From Pedobacter hartonius (GTDB taxonomy: Bacteria; Bacteroidota; Bacteroidia; Sphingobacteriales; Sphingobacteriaceae): a DNA stretch of 64,000 bases. Every line of letters starts with the position of its first letter. Positions within the stretch are counted from its first letter, which is position 1. The stretch is taken from contig NZ_FNRA01000008.1 of NCBI RefSeq assembly GCF_900107535.1, positions 124,001 to 188,000 on the forward strand, given 5' to 3'. Position numbers and translations under genes: made by a program. This document shows, piece after piece, positions 1 through 9,624 of this stretch. The notes beneath the pieces are model-generated. The model was given only the letters and a program-made list of their open reading frames with translations. It did not search any database and was not told where the DNA came from.

Positions 1-1278
1 ATCCTGGATCTGCACGCCCTGCCCGGAGGCCAGGGGAATGACCTGAACATTGCGGACAGGGACCCGTCAAAACCCTCGGTATGGGATAGCGAGGCGAACC
101 GGCAAAAGACGGTGGCACTGTGGAAAAAACTGGCCGGACGTTATGTGAACGAACCCTGGATTGGCGGATACGATATCATTAATGAGCCCAACTGGGGATT
201 TGAAAACCCGGCAGAAGATCAGCATGGCCTGAAAGAACAAAAGAACGCCCCGCTCAGAAAGCTGATGGTGGAAATTACTGAAGCGATCCGTTCAGTTGAC
301 CAGAAACATATGATCATTATTGAAGGAAATGGCTGGGGCAACAACTATAACGGAATTATGCCCGCATGGGATAAGAATATGATCCTCAGCTTTCATAAAT
401 ACTGGAACTACAATGACCAGGCCTCCGTAGCCCATATTGTAAAAATGAGGGACCAGTACAATGTGCCGGCATGGCTGGGCGAAACCGGTGAGAATTCGAA
501 CGTGTGGTTCACTGATGCGATCCGGCTGCTGGAGAAAAACAATATCGGCTGGTCATGGTGGCCGCTCAAAAAGATAGGTTTTAATAACCCTTCAGAAATA
601 AGATCGAATCCCAATTATAACGGCATAACTGATTATATGAACGGAAAGGGCAACAAACCTGCAGCAGGTAAAGCTTATAGCGGACTGATGGAGCTGGCTG
701 AAAACCTCAAACTGGAGAACACGATCATCCACCGCGATGTGATCGATGCGATGATCCGCCAGCCTTTTTCTAATGAGACCCTGCCTTTCAAAAACAATAT
801 CGTGAGCAATCATACGCTGCTCAAAGCCGTGGATTATGACCTGGGTGTAAGTGGTGTCGCATACAGTGATAAAGACACTGCGGATTATCATGTATCTACC
901 GGAAAAACCAGTCCGGGAAACAAAGGCGGTATATATAGAAATGACGGAGTGGATATCAGCAGTGATTCCAGCAGGCGGGAAGCATATTACGTGAGCAGTT
1001 TTGAAAGCGGCGAGTGGCTTCAGTATACCATTACGGTAAAAGAAAAGGGCAGTTATACCTTAACGTTTAAACTGGCGGCAACAGCCAAAGTCAAATTATC
1101 GCTGTCTGTGAATGGCAAAGCTGCAGCGAAAGAAATAACCGTTCTCCCTACCGGCGGGTTGACAAATTTCAGGCAACTGGAAGTAAAAAATATTAAATTG
1201 GACAAAGGGAAACAGGTATTGAGAGTTTACGCCGATGCCGGAGGCTTCAATTTTGACAGTATACAATTCCAAAAATAA
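1..1278 (+). CDS. GH5-family endoglucanase-like glycoside hydrolase with C-terminal CBM6, 5' truncated
   Basis: Seen: the frame is open from base 1, so the N-terminus with any signal peptide lies outside the window; 425 residues remain. DIINEPNW at about residues 58-65 carries the Glu typical of the GH5 acid/base (E62), and WLGETGE at 158-164 the Glu typical of the nucleophile (E161). The start ILDLHALPGGQ is also typical of GH5. From about residue 270 to the end there is a jelly-roll module of CBM6 type (GIYRNDGVDI, GEWLQYTI, a final FNFDSIQF). Known: GH5 enzymes cleave beta-1,4- or beta-1,3-linked glucans or mannans, and CBM6 binds the polysaccharide. Substrate cannot be told from this fragment. 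Expected location is periplasmic or extracellular. The cytochrome gene follows directly, so the two may be co-transcribed. Confidence 0.88.
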   Translation: MLDLHALPGGQGNDLNIADRDPSKPSVWDSEANRQKTVALWKKLAGRYVNEPWIGGYDIINEPNWGFENPAEDQHGLKEQKNAPLRKLMVEITEAIRSVDQKHMIIIEGNGWGNNYNGIMPAWDKNMILSFHKYWNYNDQASVAHIVKMRDQYNVPAWLGETGENSNVWFTDAIRLLEKNNIGWSWWPLKKIGFNNPSEIRSNPNYNGITDYMNGKGNKPAAGKAYSGLMELAENLKLENTIIHRDVIDAMIRQPFSNETLPFKNNIVSNHTLLKAVDYDLGVSGVAYSDKDTADYHVSTGKTSPGNKGGIYRNDGVDISSDSSRREAYYVSSFESGEWLQYTITVKEKGSYTLTFKLAATAKVKLSLSVNGKAAAKEITVLPTGGLTNFRQLEVKNIKLDKGKQVLRVYADAGGFNFDSIQFQK

Positions 1279-1285
1279 CAGCAAC

Positions 1286-2467
1286 TTGAAAGGCTACAGG
1301 CGTTTGTTTTTAATCTTTGGGCTGATCATTGCGATGGTCAGCCTTTTCGCGCAATGCATGAATTCCGGCAGGGCACCGGCAACGGAAAAGACCTATGCCG
1401 GTATGGAGGCCTGTAAGCAATGTCATGCTCCAATCGTGGAGAGTTACCTGCAGAATCCGCATCAGCAAACTTCAGCTGCTGTGGGAGATGACCAGATAAT
1501 CAACGGCCACGGCGCGCATTCAGCGGTTTATACATTTGATGCGCATGTAAAGCTGATCGTAGAAAAGAGGGATGGCAAAATGTTCCAGGTACTGTACCTT
1601 GATGGCAAGGAACAACTGGCCCGCCCATTTGACATTAAGATTGGTTCAGGAGAAAAAGCCCATACCTACGGTTACTGGAAGGGAAACCAGCTAAAGCAAT
1701 TGCCCCTGTCCTACTTCAGTGCTATCCGGAGCTGGGCAAACAGTCCCGGATATCCTGCTGATAAGGTTTACCTGGACCGCCCTATAGGCGCACGATGCCT
1801 TGAATGCCACAGTTCCTTTGCAGATGTAAAATCAGTTCCCGATGGACCGCTAAAAGTGAAGGAGGAACTGAAGCAAAGCTCGCTGGTGTATGGTATAGAC
1901 TGTGAACGCTGTCATGGCCCGGCGGGTAAACATGTTGAGTTTCACCTGGAGAATCCACAGGAGAAAACCGCGAAATTCATCGCTGTCTACAAAACACTGA
2001 GCCGGCAGCAGAAAACAGATGCCTGTGCAGTTTGTCATTCGGGAACCGATATGGAAGTACAAAAATCAACTTTTGGCTTTAAACCGGGGGATGACCTGAA
2101 AGACTATTATTTCAGGCCTTACGGAGCTGTTGCGAAAAAGTCGCCGGATGTACATGGGAACCAGACCAGCATGCTTGCCGCAAGCAAATGTTTTATCAAC
2201 AGTAAAACAATGGAGTGCTCTTCCTGTCACCGCACGCATGAGAACCTTAAAGGCAATCTGACAGCCTACTCACAACGCTGTATCAGCTGCCATGCTACTG
2301 CAACCATAAAACACAGCCCTGCAACGTTAGCCAATGCGATGGTCAAAACGAACTGCATTGACTGCCATATGCCGGAACAGGCTTCCAATCTGATCTCTTT
2401 TCAGCTTGCCGGGAAAGCGAAAACCTCGAAGTACTTTTTAAGAACACATAGAATCGCCATTTACTAA
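1286..2467 (+). CDS. Seven-heme c-type cytochrome (cytochrome c554-like), probable lipoprotein
   Basis: Seen: seven CXXCH heme-binding motifs at about residues 43-47, 171-175, 206-210, 247-251, 311-315, 332-336 and 357-361, counted from a TTG start at 1286. That start gives a basic n-region (KGYRR), a hydrophobic segment and a Cys at residue 24, which reads as an export or lipoprotein signal. An in-frame ATG at 1235 is the alternative; it would overlap the GH5 gene by 44 bases and put a polar extension before the signal. Known: multiheme cytochromes of this type carry electrons in the periplasm or act as nitrogen or sulfur oxyanion reductases. There is a long heme-free stretch between hemes 1 and 2. 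No partner oxidase or reductase is encoded nearby, so the electron donor and acceptor are unknown. Confidence 0.82.
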   Translation: MKGYRRLFLIFGLIIAMVSLFAQCMNSGRAPATEKTYAGMEACKQCHAPIVESYLQNPHQQTSAAVGDDQIINGHGAHSAVYTFDAHVKLIVEKRDGKMFQVLYLDGKEQLARPFDIKIGSGEKAHTYGYWKGNQLKQLPLSYFSAIRSWANSPGYPADKVYLDRPIGARCLECHSSFADVKSVPDGPLKVKEELKQSSLVYGIDCERCHGPAGKHVEFHLENPQEKTAKFIAVYKTLSRQQKTDACAVCHSGTDMEVQKSTFGFKPGDDLKDYYFRPYGAVAKKSPDVHGNQTSMLAASKCFINSKTMECSSCHRTHENLKGNLTAYSQRCISCHATATIKHSPATLANAMVKTNCIDCHMPEQASNLISFQLAGKAKTSKYFLRTHRIAIY

Positions 2468-2550
2468 CCTGCACTATGATCAGGTAGTCTCTCCTGAACA
2501 CTGAAGTTTTATTGAAAGATTATATGCCTTTAAGTTAGTCACTAAGCTCA

Positions 2551-3297
2551 CTACATCCATTTACTTAGATAGGCATTAAATGCATCCTTATACTGTTCCC
2601 CTACAGTGATGCTCAGTTCGCCGATGTTTAAGCTGTTTTTTGTAACCGAATTCACTTTATCCAGGGAAACGATGTAAGACCTGTGTACCCGCATGAAGGA
2701 TTTAGGCGAAAGCTTCTGCTCCAGGGCCTTCAGGGTAATCAGTGACAATACAGGCTTAGGCGTGCTTTCAAGATAAATTTTAGCATAGTCCTTCAGGCCT
2801 TCAATATACAGGATGTCACGCGTGGCAATACGCACCAGCTGGTATTCCACCTTTAAAAAAATATATTCTTCATCCTCAGCAGGCTGGCTGGCCAGGGCTG
2901 CTGCCGGCGCAGGTTTCAGCAGTTCTGCATAGGCCATTGCCTTATTGGCCGCGGTAAGGAATTCCTCATAATTAAAGGGTTTCAGCAGGTAATCGAGTGC
3001 ATCTACTTTGTACCCTTCCAACGCAAAATTATTAAATGCAGTAGTAAAGATCACCCTCGGTCCCCCACTTCCGGGCTGCCTGTCAAGGATTCTCGCCAGC
3101 TGGATCCCCGTAAGGTCAGGCATCTGGATATCCAGGAAGATCAGGTCGATCTGCTGATCGTGGATCATCTCCAGCGCTTTTACGCCGCTGGAAAAACTTC
3201 CTGCAAGATGCAGGAAAGGAGTTTGTTCTATAAAGCTGCACACCAGGCCAAGAGCCAGGGGCTCGTCATCAACGGCTATACAATTCAGGATCATCAA
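2551..3297 (-). CDS. LytTR-family response regulator (LytR/AlgR type)
   Basis: About 248 residues. The N-terminal receiver domain has the acidic pair D10/D11, the phospho-acceptor D56 in FLDIQMPDL, and the conserved TTA and K (YLLKPF) positions. The C-terminal part (about 145-248) is a LytTR DNA-binding domain with the typical FMRVHRSYIVSL core. Known: such regulators are phosphorylated by LytS-like kinases and bind direct repeats upstream of target genes. It overlaps the kinase gene upstream by 29 bases, so the two form a translationally coupled pair. The adjacent divergent efflux operon is a plausible target (inference). The start could be either of two consecutive ATG codons. Confidence 0.93.
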   Translation of the reverse strand: MMILNCIAVDDEPLALGLVCSFIEQTPFLHLAGSFSSGVKALEMIHDQQIDLIFLDIQMPDLTGIQLARILDRQPGSGGPRVIFTTAFNNFALEGYKVDALDYLLKPFNYEEFLTAANKAMAYAELLKPAPAAALASQPAEDEEYIFLKVEYQLVRIATRDILYIEGLKDYAKIYLESTPKPVLSLITLKALEQKLSPKSFMRVHRSYIVSLDKVNSVTKNSLNIGELSITVGEQYKDAFNAYLSKWM

Positions 3298-4360
3298 GTG
3301 TTAAAGTTAAATGAACAATAAATTCATTGCTATCTTCAGTTTTCCGGGCTGAAAAAGTATGTTTTCCGGGATATAACAAATCCAGGCGCCTTTTGGTATT
3401 GCTGAGTCCGATCCCGCCGTAGCTATCTACGATTTCGGCATTTTCATTAAAGATCGTATTGGTGACCTTCATTTCCAGCACCTTGTCCTGCAGACTGAGC
3501 TCTATGGCAATAACTGACGGTGCTACGGCACTTACCCCGTGTTTAAATGCATTTTCAATATAAGGCAGGAACAGCATCGGCGCAATCTGGATATCCTGGC
3601 TTAACAGCGGCCCCTCGAATGAAACTTTAGTGGTGTCATTCAGGCGCAGTTTCATCAGCTCAAGGTAATCCACAATAAAAGATACTTCCTTACTCAGTGG
3701 TGTGATACCTGCCTGTGTATCATACAGAAGATAACGCATCATTCTGGACAGTTTATGCAATGCCCTTCTGGAATTCTCTACATCTACGTGTGTTAAAGCA
3801 TAGATGTTGTTTAAAGTATTGAAAAAAAAGTGAGGGTTGATCTGTGCCTTCAGGAAGGAAAGCTCCGAGCCTATCTTTTCTTTTTCCAGTGCTTCGCGCA
3901 GTTGTTTATCCGCCTGCCATTTCTGGATCAGCGTAACACTGGTGCTGATGCCAACGATCATCAGGGTCATCATGATCAGGAAAATATCTAACCTGTCCTT
4001 CCGTCTGTGAGGCCTGAACACTCCCGAAGCGTTGAATGCCTTGTCCATCAGCTCCGGAAGATGTAAAGATTCATCCAGCATATTGATCAGCGGGCCAACA
4101 ACGCATAAGATTGCAAGGATCACCACGATAAACCCGAAATTCCCGTTCTTCATCAGCAGGCGCGGAACCAGTATATTACTATTGATATAGAACACCGCAA
4201 CCAGCATGATGAGCACACCGCTCTGTTTGATCCAGAACTGGTAAGGCAAAGGGATATTCCAGCTTAAGGGCTGGTAAAAAAGCAGGATAAAAGCAAAGAG
4301 CATCCAAACGAGTAAGTGGAGGAGGATGGTGATATAGGCACGGCTTTTTACTGGATTCAT
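3269..4360 (-). CDS. LytS-like sensor histidine kinase (His_kinase family)
   Basis: Four N-terminal transmembrane segments at about residues 10-30, 45-65, 78-98 and 125-145 (from the chosen start) precede a coiled linker and the His_kinase box QINPHFFFNTLNN with its phospho-acceptor His. A HATPase region follows (PYIENAFKHG, GGIGLSN). No extracellular sensor domain of any size is visible, so sensing is probably within the membrane. I chose the ATG at 4360 (MNPVKSRAY); an in-frame ATG at 4390 adds ten residues. A TAnnTTTG-type box (TAATTTTG) lies just before 4360, which would make the shorter form nearly leaderless; this is weak evidence. It sits back to back with the TolC-MacAB operon. Confidence 0.9.
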   Translation of the reverse strand: MNPVKSRAYITILLHLLVWMLFAFILLFYQPLSWNIPLPYQFWIKQSGVLIMLVAVFYINSNILVPRLLMKNGNFGFIVVILAILCVVGPLINMLDESLHLPELMDKAFNASGVFRPHRRKDRLDIFLIMMTLMIVGISTSVTLIQKWQADKQLREALEKEKIGSELSFLKAQINPHFFFNTLNNIYALTHVDVENSRRALHKLSRMMRYLLYDTQAGITPLSKEVSFIVDYLELMKLRLNDTTKVSFEGPLLSQDIQIAPMLFLPYIENAFKHGVSAVAPSVIAIELSLQDKVLEMKVTNTIFNENAEIVDSYGGIGLSNTKRRLDLLYPGKHTFSARKTEDSNEFIVHLTLTLDDPELYSR

Positions 4361-4544
4361 CTTTTCCAAAATTAGGCTTGATAACTGCATGCAAGGTAAT
4401 CAACCTTCTTAGAAATGTCCAATCTTTCCATCGGCTGTATTGTACTGCTGGTCGGCGTATTTGCAGGCCAGGTCTATCGTGTTTTTTTTAACCCTTAAAG
4501 AAGTGTTGATTTGAGTGATAAACAAGGATTTTTAAACACTTTAT

Positions 4545-5879
4545 ATGTTAAACCTAACCATTAAAAGTCTGCTCCTGCTTTTTTTAAGCTTCTCCTGCAT
4601 CAGGGGATTCAGCCAGGACACGACAGGAAAATCCGTTCCTCCCATCTGGGACCTGGAAACCTGCCTGCAATATGCGAAGAGCAATAACATCACACTTAAG
4701 AATCTGAGACTGGATACTAAAAGTGCGGAGCAGGATAAATTGCTGGCAAAATCAGCAGTATTGCCCGACCTGTATGGTTCCGGATCCCTGTCATATAACC
4801 ACTATAACCGGAATACAAATGGCAGTACATCGGCTATCAATTCCTCAGGATCATACGGATTGAGTTCTGCCTGGACACTGTACCAGGGTGGATATCTGAA
4901 AACGGATATCAAACAAAAAGACCTCTCCGTACAATCGGCAAACTACAATGTACTGGTGAGCGAGAATGATATTACCTTACAGATCACACAGGCCTACCTG
5001 AACATTCTGGTGGACAAAGAGAGCATCATCTACAACAAAGACCTTGTTAAAACCTCTACTGCCCAGCTGGCACAGGCACAGCGTCGTTTTGATGCGGGTA
5101 CCGTAGCCAAAAAGGTAGTGATCCAGTTTGATGCCCAGCTGGCTACCGACCGTTATAACCTGACCGCGGCAGAAAATGCAGAACGCCAGGATAAGATTAC
5201 CCTGAGGCAATTGCTGCAATTGGGTGATGCCAGGGATTTTGATGTGCTGAAGCCAGACACCGTATTGTCTGACGCGCCAATTCCCAGCCTGATGACCGTG
5301 CAGAAGTACGCACTGGAAAACCGCCCGGAGGTAAAAGGCGCCGAACTTGCGGTACGCATTGCTGACCTTGATCTCACGAAAGCCAAATCAGGCTATCTGC
5401 CTACGCTAAGTCTCGGTGCAGGCATAGGAACCAGCTTTGCCAATGACCCTACCTATAATACCTTCAGGCAGTTTGATAACAACTTTTATCAGCAGGCCGG
5501 ATTAACCCTCACTGTGCCCATCTTCACCAAAAGACAAAATAAAACCAATGTGGCAAAAGCCAGGATAGCCATCGACCAGAGCAGAAATACCCTGGAAAAT
5601 ACCAAAACGACACTGGCACTGACCACAGAAAAAGCATATATCACGGTACAGAATTCGAAAACACAGTTTACCTCGGCCACTGAGCAGCTGAAGTACAACC
5701 AGGAGCTTTACCGGATCTCCAATGAAGAACTCAGGATCGGAACCGCAAACGTCTACGACTTTTACCAGCAGAGAAACCTGTACGTACAGGCACTGCAAAG
5801 CTTTATACAAGCAAAATACAACGCTGCACTGGCAGCAAGAATCTATGAGTTTTACCTTGGAGTACCTATTAAATTATAA
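4545..5879 (+). CDS. TolC-family outer membrane efflux protein
   Basis: 444 residues with a signal peptide (about 1-23, ending near RGFSQ) and two outer-membrane-efflux-protein repeats rich in long amphipathic helices, as in TolC. The ending ARIYEFYLGVPI is typical of this family in Bacteroidota. Known: it forms the trimeric outer membrane channel of a tripartite efflux pump. It is the first gene of a tight operon with a membrane-fusion protein (3-base gap), an ATPase and a permease. Exported substrate unknown; macrolides, peptides or siderophores are known for MacAB relatives. Confidence 0.93.
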   Translation: MLNLTIKSLLLLFLSFSCIRGFSQDTTGKSVPPIWDLETCLQYAKSNNITLKNLRLDTKSAEQDKLLAKSAVLPDLYGSGSLSYNHYNRNTNGSTSAINSSGSYGLSSAWTLYQGGYLKTDIKQKDLSVQSANYNVLVSENDITLQITQAYLNILVDKESIIYNKDLVKTSTAQLAQAQRRFDAGTVAKKVVIQFDAQLATDRYNLTAAENAERQDKITLRQLLQLGDARDFDVLKPDTVLSDAPIPSLMTVQKYALENRPEVKGAELAVRIADLDLTKAKSGYLPTLSLGAGIGTSFANDPTYNTFRQFDNNFYQQAGLTLTVPIFTKRQNKTNVAKARIAIDQSRNTLENTKTTLALTTEKAYITVQNSKTQFTSATEQLKYNQELYRISNEELRIGTANVYDFYQQRNLYVQALQSFIQAKYNAALAARIYEFYLGVPIKL

Positions 5880-5882
5880 ATC

Positions 5883-7121
5883 ATGAAGCCAAAAAAAATT
5901 ATCTTAATTATTGTTTCTATTGTGGTCATTACTGGCCTGATATGGTATTTCTTCATGAGGAACAAGGAACAGCCTGCTGTGCTGACAACTGAAAAACCGG
6001 AAACAGGAATGATCTCTACCAGCGTAACCGCCACCGGTACGATACAACCGGTAGATACGGTAACTGTAGGTACACAGGTTTCCGGTACGCTATCAGCAAT
6101 GTATGCAGATTTCAATTCAACCGTAAAAAAAGGCCAGCTTCTGGCTGAACTGGACAAAACGTTGTTACAGGCAACCGTAGATCAGGCCAAGGCAAGCGTT
6201 GCGCAGGCACAAAGCAACGAGGTGTATCAGGCGGCAAATTACAAACGCCAGCAGCAGCTGTTCCATACAGATGCCATCAGTAAATCTGAATATGACCTTG
6301 CTTTAAACACCTATCAGGTGGCAAAGGCAAATGTGAACGCCACAAAAGCACAGTTACGTTCGGCAGAAAGAAACCTTTCCTTTACGCAGATCTACTCTCC
6401 CATTGACGGAGTGGTACTGGGCAGGAGCGTAAGCATCGGCCAGACCGTAGCGGCAAGTTTCAGTACACCAACCATTTTTACCATTGCCAAGGATATCACC
6501 AAAATGCAGGTAGAGGCCAAGGTAGATGAGGCGGATATAGGTAACGTAATGAAAGGGCAGCGCTCTACTTTCACCGTAGATGCCTTTATTGATGATACTT
6601 TTAACGGAACGGTTAAAGAGATACGTTTACAGCCGGCAATTTCATCAAATGTGGTAACCTATACCACAATCATTGACGCGCCGAATGATGATAAGAAACT
6701 GAAACCGGGAATGACGGCAAGTATAGTGATCTATACCAAAGAGGTAAACGATGCCCTGCTGATCTCTGCAAAAGCATTGAAATTCCGTCCGGACTCCACG
6801 CTCGGTAAAGACTACGAAATCATTCCGATCAAAGGTTTAAGAGAGGGAAAATCAAGAATGAAAAAGACGATTACCCAACCCAGTGGTGAAAAAACAGAGG
6901 TAGTCAAAAACGAACCGAGTTATGTATGGCTGGTACAGGGCAAAAAACTGGTGCAGAAACAGATTAAAACCGGGTTGAATGACAATACCCATGTCCAGGT
7001 GCTGGAAGGGCTTACCACCGGCGATGTGGTAGCATCCGGCACAGAGACGGTAGTTAAAGGGGCACCTGCAGCTGCATCAAGTCCGTTTATGCCGAAAAGA
7101 CCGGGAGGAAACAGACGATGA
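5883..7121 (+). CDS. MacA-like periplasmic adaptor (HlyD/RND membrane-fusion protein)
   Basis: 412 residues. One N-terminal membrane anchor (about 5-24), then a barrel-sandwich/lipoyl half ([12 protein letters not shown]), a helical hairpin rich in Gln and Ala, the second lipoyl half ([20 protein letters not shown]) and a beta-barrel domain. The tail is Pro/Gly/Arg rich (PKRPGGNRR). Known: MacA-type adaptors link the ABC transporter MacB to TolC. The stop codon overlaps the ATG of the ATPase gene by 4 bases, so translation is coupled. Confidence 0.93.
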   Translation: MKPKKIILIIVSIVVITGLIWYFFMRNKEQPAVLTTEKPETGMISTSVTATGTIQPVDTVTVGTQVSGTLSAMYADFNSTVKKGQLLAELDKTLLQATVDQAKASVAQAQSNEVYQAANYKRQQQLFHTDAISKSEYDLALNTYQVAKANVNATKAQLRSAERNLSFTQIYSPIDGVVLGRSVSIGQTVAASFSTPTIFTIAKDITKMQVEAKVDEADIGNVMKGQRSTFTVDAFIDDTFNGTVKEIRLQPAISSNVVTYTTIIDAPNDDKKLKPGMTASIVIYTKEVNDALLISAKALKFRPDSTLGKDYEIIPIKGLREGKSRMKKTITQPSGEKTEVVKNEPSYVWLVQGKKLVQKQIKTGLNDNTHVQVLEGLTTGDVVASGTETVVKGAPAAASSPFMPKRPGGNRR

Positions 7122-7864
7122 GCAACAAGATCCTTGAAATCCGTGACGTAAAACGCGAGTTCATCATGGGCACCGAAACGGTGAGGGCATTGAAAGGGGT
7201 ATCCTTTGATGTGAATGCCGGAGAGTTCGTGACCATTATGGGAAGCAGCGGCTCGGGCAAGACCACGCTGCTGAATATGCTGGGTTGCCTGGACAAACCT
7301 ACTGAAGGCACGTATCTATTGGACAATGTAAACGTGAAGGAACTGTCCAAAGACGAACTGGCCAAGCTGAGAAACACCAAGATCGGCTTTGTTTTCCAGG
7401 CATACAACCTGCTTCCACGGACTACCGCGCTGGAAAACGTGGAACTGCCTTTGATGTATAACCCCTTGATCAGTTCACAGGAACGCAAAGACAGGGCAAT
7501 TGCAGCCCTGCAGGCAGTAAAGCTTGACGGAAGGTTCGACCATACGCCCAACCAGTTATCCGGCGGGCAGCAGCAGCGTGTGGCTATTGCCAGGGCTTTG
7601 GTGAATGAGCCTGTAATGATCCTTGCAGATGAGGCCACAGGAAACCTGGATACACGTACTTCTTATGAGATCATGTCGCTGATGCAGGACCTGAATTCAA
7701 ATGGAAAGACGATTGTTTTTGTAACGCATGAGCCCGACATTGCCGCATTTAGTACCAGAACAGTAATGCTGAGGGACGGAAAGGTGCAGAAAGATACAGA
7801 GAACATAAACCGCCGCTGGGCAAAAGAGGCACTGGCGTCACTGCCGGAGTCAGACGATTATTAA
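7118..7864 (+). CDS. ABC transporter ATP-binding protein (MacB/LolD type)
   Basis: 248 residues. Walker [10 protein letters not shown] at 42-50, Q-loop near 94, signature LSGGQQQRV at 147-155, Walker B with catalytic E172 ([11 protein letters not shown]) and the H-loop His in VTHEPD. It belongs to the MacB/LolD/FtsE subgroup. In E. coli MacB this domain is fused to the permease; here it is a separate protein, as in many Bacteroidota. It drives export by the permease encoded 12 bases downstream. Confidence 0.95.
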   Translation: MSNKILEIRDVKREFIMGTETVRALKGVSFDVNAGEFVTIMGSSGSGKTTLLNMLGCLDKPTEGTYLLDNVNVKELSKDELAKLRNTKIGFVFQAYNLLPRTTALENVELPLMYNPLISSQERKDRAIAALQAVKLDGRFDHTPNQLSGGQQQRVAIARALVNEPVMILADEATGNLDTRTSYEIMSLMQDLNSNGKTIVFVTHEPDIAAFSTRTVMLRDGKVQKDTENINRRWAKEALASLPESDDY

Positions 7865-7876
7865 ACAGAAACCATT

Positions 7877-9097
7877 ATGAAGATCATTAATCTTATACTT
7901 CTGGCCATGAAAGCACTGCAGCGCAATAAACTCCGCGCATTGCTCACCATGCTGGGCATCATTATAGGGGTGGCCTCTGTCATCACGATGATGTCTATCG
8001 GGGAAGGTTCCAAACAGAGCATCAACAACTCTTTGTCAAGCATGGGCTCCAACATGATCACGATCATGCCGCAGAGTAACGAACCCGGAGGCGCGAGAAT
8101 CATGGGGAGCAGCTTTAAAACGCTTACCATTAAAGACGTGGATGCACTCAAAAAGAATGCAGCACATATCGCATCGATATCTCCACTGGCATCTTCCAGC
8201 GGGCAATCCATCAGTGGTGCCAACAACTGGCCTACCACTATACAGGGCGTAAGCCCGGAATACCTGGACATCCGGAAGCTTTCTGTACAGGACGGCATTA
8301 TCTTTTCTGAGCAGGATGTAAAATCTTCTGCAAAGGTTTGCCTGCTGGGCAAGACAGTGGTAGACAACTTATTCCCCGGGGGCGAAAGCCCGCTGGGTAA
8401 GGTCATCCGCTTTGGGAAGATCCCCCTGCAGGTGATCGGGGTACTTACACCAAAGGGAACAAGCAATTTCGGACAGGATCAGGATGATATCATCATTGCT
8501 CCCTATACCACAGTTCAGAAAAGGGTATTGTCCTCTATCTATTTTAACCAGATCTATGCATCTGCGACTAAGGAAGATGATTCTGACGCTGCGGTTGATG
8601 AGGCGAACACCGCATTAAGGGAAACGCACAAGCTCAGGGAAGGTGAAGAAAACGATTTCCAGATCAGGACACAGGCCGAGCTGATGACCATGCTGAACTC
8701 CACCAGCAGTATGATGACTGCCCTGCTTACTGCCGTAGCCAGTATCTCTCTTGTAATTGGTGGAATTGGGATCATGAACATCATGTACGTTTCCGTGACA
8801 GAAAGAACGAGGGAGATCGGTTTAAGAATGTCCATCGGGGCAAGAGGTGTGGATATCCTGCTGCAGTTTCTGATCGAAGCCGTGATGATCAGTGTGACAG
8901 GCGGTGTGATCGGGGTAATTCTGGGCATTTCAGCCGCAATTATCATCCCGGCCATGTTGAACTGGCCAACGGTGATCTCGGAATTCTCCATCATCATTTC
9001 CTTCCTCGTGTGTGCCATTACAGGAATATTCTTTGGCTATTATCCCGCATTAAAGGCTTCAGGACTGGATCCTATTGAAGCACTGCGGTACGAATAA
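7877..9097 (+). CDS. MacB-like ABC transporter permease (FtsX family)
   Basis: 406 residues. An N-terminal membrane helix (about 20-42) is followed by a large periplasmic MacB-type domain (about 43-270) and three C-terminal helices (about 282-305, 330-358, 370-395) of the FtsX family, with the conserved GGIGIMNIMYVSVTERTREIG stretch. Known: these are mechanotransmission exporters that push periplasmic substrates through TolC. Last gene of the operon; a strong hairpin follows. Confidence 0.94.
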   Translation: MKIINLILLAMKALQRNKLRALLTMLGIIIGVASVITMMSIGEGSKQSINNSLSSMGSNMITIMPQSNEPGGARIMGSSFKTLTIKDVDALKKNAAHIASISPLASSSGQSISGANNWPTTIQGVSPEYLDIRKLSVQDGIIFSEQDVKSSAKVCLLGKTVVDNLFPGGESPLGKVIRFGKIPLQVIGVLTPKGTSNFGQDQDDIIIAPYTTVQKRVLSSIYFNQIYASATKEDDSDAAVDEANTALRETHKLREGEENDFQIRTQAELMTMLNSTSSMMTALLTAVASISLVIGGIGIMNIMYVSVTERTREIGLRMSIGARGVDILLQFLIEAVMISVTGGVIGVILGISAAIIIPAMLNWPTVISEFSIIISFLVCAITGIFFGYYPALKASGLDPIEALRYE

Positions 9098-9117
9098 AGA
9101 TTCTCATTTCTATACCT

Positions 9118-9145
9118 ACGGCCCGGTTTCCATGATCCGGGCCGT
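9118..9145. terminator. Hairpin terminator between convergent efflux and toxin genes
   Basis: Nine perfect G/C-rich base pairs (ACGGCCCGG at 9118-9126 with CCGGGCCGT at 9137-9145) and a ten-base loop, placed between the convergent permease and RES genes. The tract after it on the forward strand (taaagttta) is only moderately T-rich. Confidence 0.7.
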
Positions 9146-9165
9146 TAAAGTTTAATCATGGCAGA

Positions 9166-9621
9166 TCATTTCTTAATCCTGACATCGAAAATAAAATCAC
9201 TGGCGTTAAGAACTTTTACAAGTTCCATTTTAGCAGATAAAGGATTGATCAGATAATTATATTCTTTAGCAATTATTGATGACGGTAGTTTTACTCCAAG
9301 ATATTCTTTCTCCAAAAACAACTTCGAGCCAAAATCCTTTGTAGACTGTGGACCGGGATGACTCTGCCAGTCTCCAGGCAATTCACTGATCTTAAAAGAC
9401 CTAAATTCTGCTTCGGGAATCTCGTAAGTAGTGATATTCAGATTTCTCGGGATACTGTTCAGTTCAATATTGGCTGCGTACTCCAAAATAGCAAGCGCCC
9501 TGCTTTCAGAAGCATAAATACAGGGAATACCAGCATTATTCCACCTTCCACCGTTGAGCCTTGAACCTAAACCTTCTGTGTCACCGGAATAGGGCTGTTT
9601 TGAGAGTCTGTATATCTGCAT
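9166..9621 (-). CDS. RES-domain toxin of a RES/Xre toxin-antitoxin pair
   Basis: 151 residues covering a complete RES domain. The family name residues are visible: Arg in GGRWN (R26), Glu in ILEYAA (E47) and Ser in KLPSSII (114/115). Known: RES toxins stop growth by degrading cellular NAD+. It starts 3 bases after the antitoxin gene, the usual antitoxin-first order. The pair sits alone between an efflux operon and the Moco operon, consistent with acquisition as a small mobile unit, although no mobility gene is seen. No truncation is apparent. Confidence 0.88.
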   Translation of the reverse strand: MQIYRLSKQPYSGDTEGLGSRLNGGRWNNAGIPCIYASESRALAILEYAANIELNSIPRNLNITTYEIPEAEFRSFKISELPGDWQSHPGPQSTKDFGSKLFLEKEYLGVKLPSSIIAKEYNYLINPLSAKMELVKVLNASDFIFDVRIKK

Positions 9622-9624
9622 CGC

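Noticed and set aside
2468-2550. Terminator between the convergent cytochrome and LytTR genes
   Set aside because: Only a five-pair stem (TCAGG/CCTGA) is present with no T-run; not convincing.
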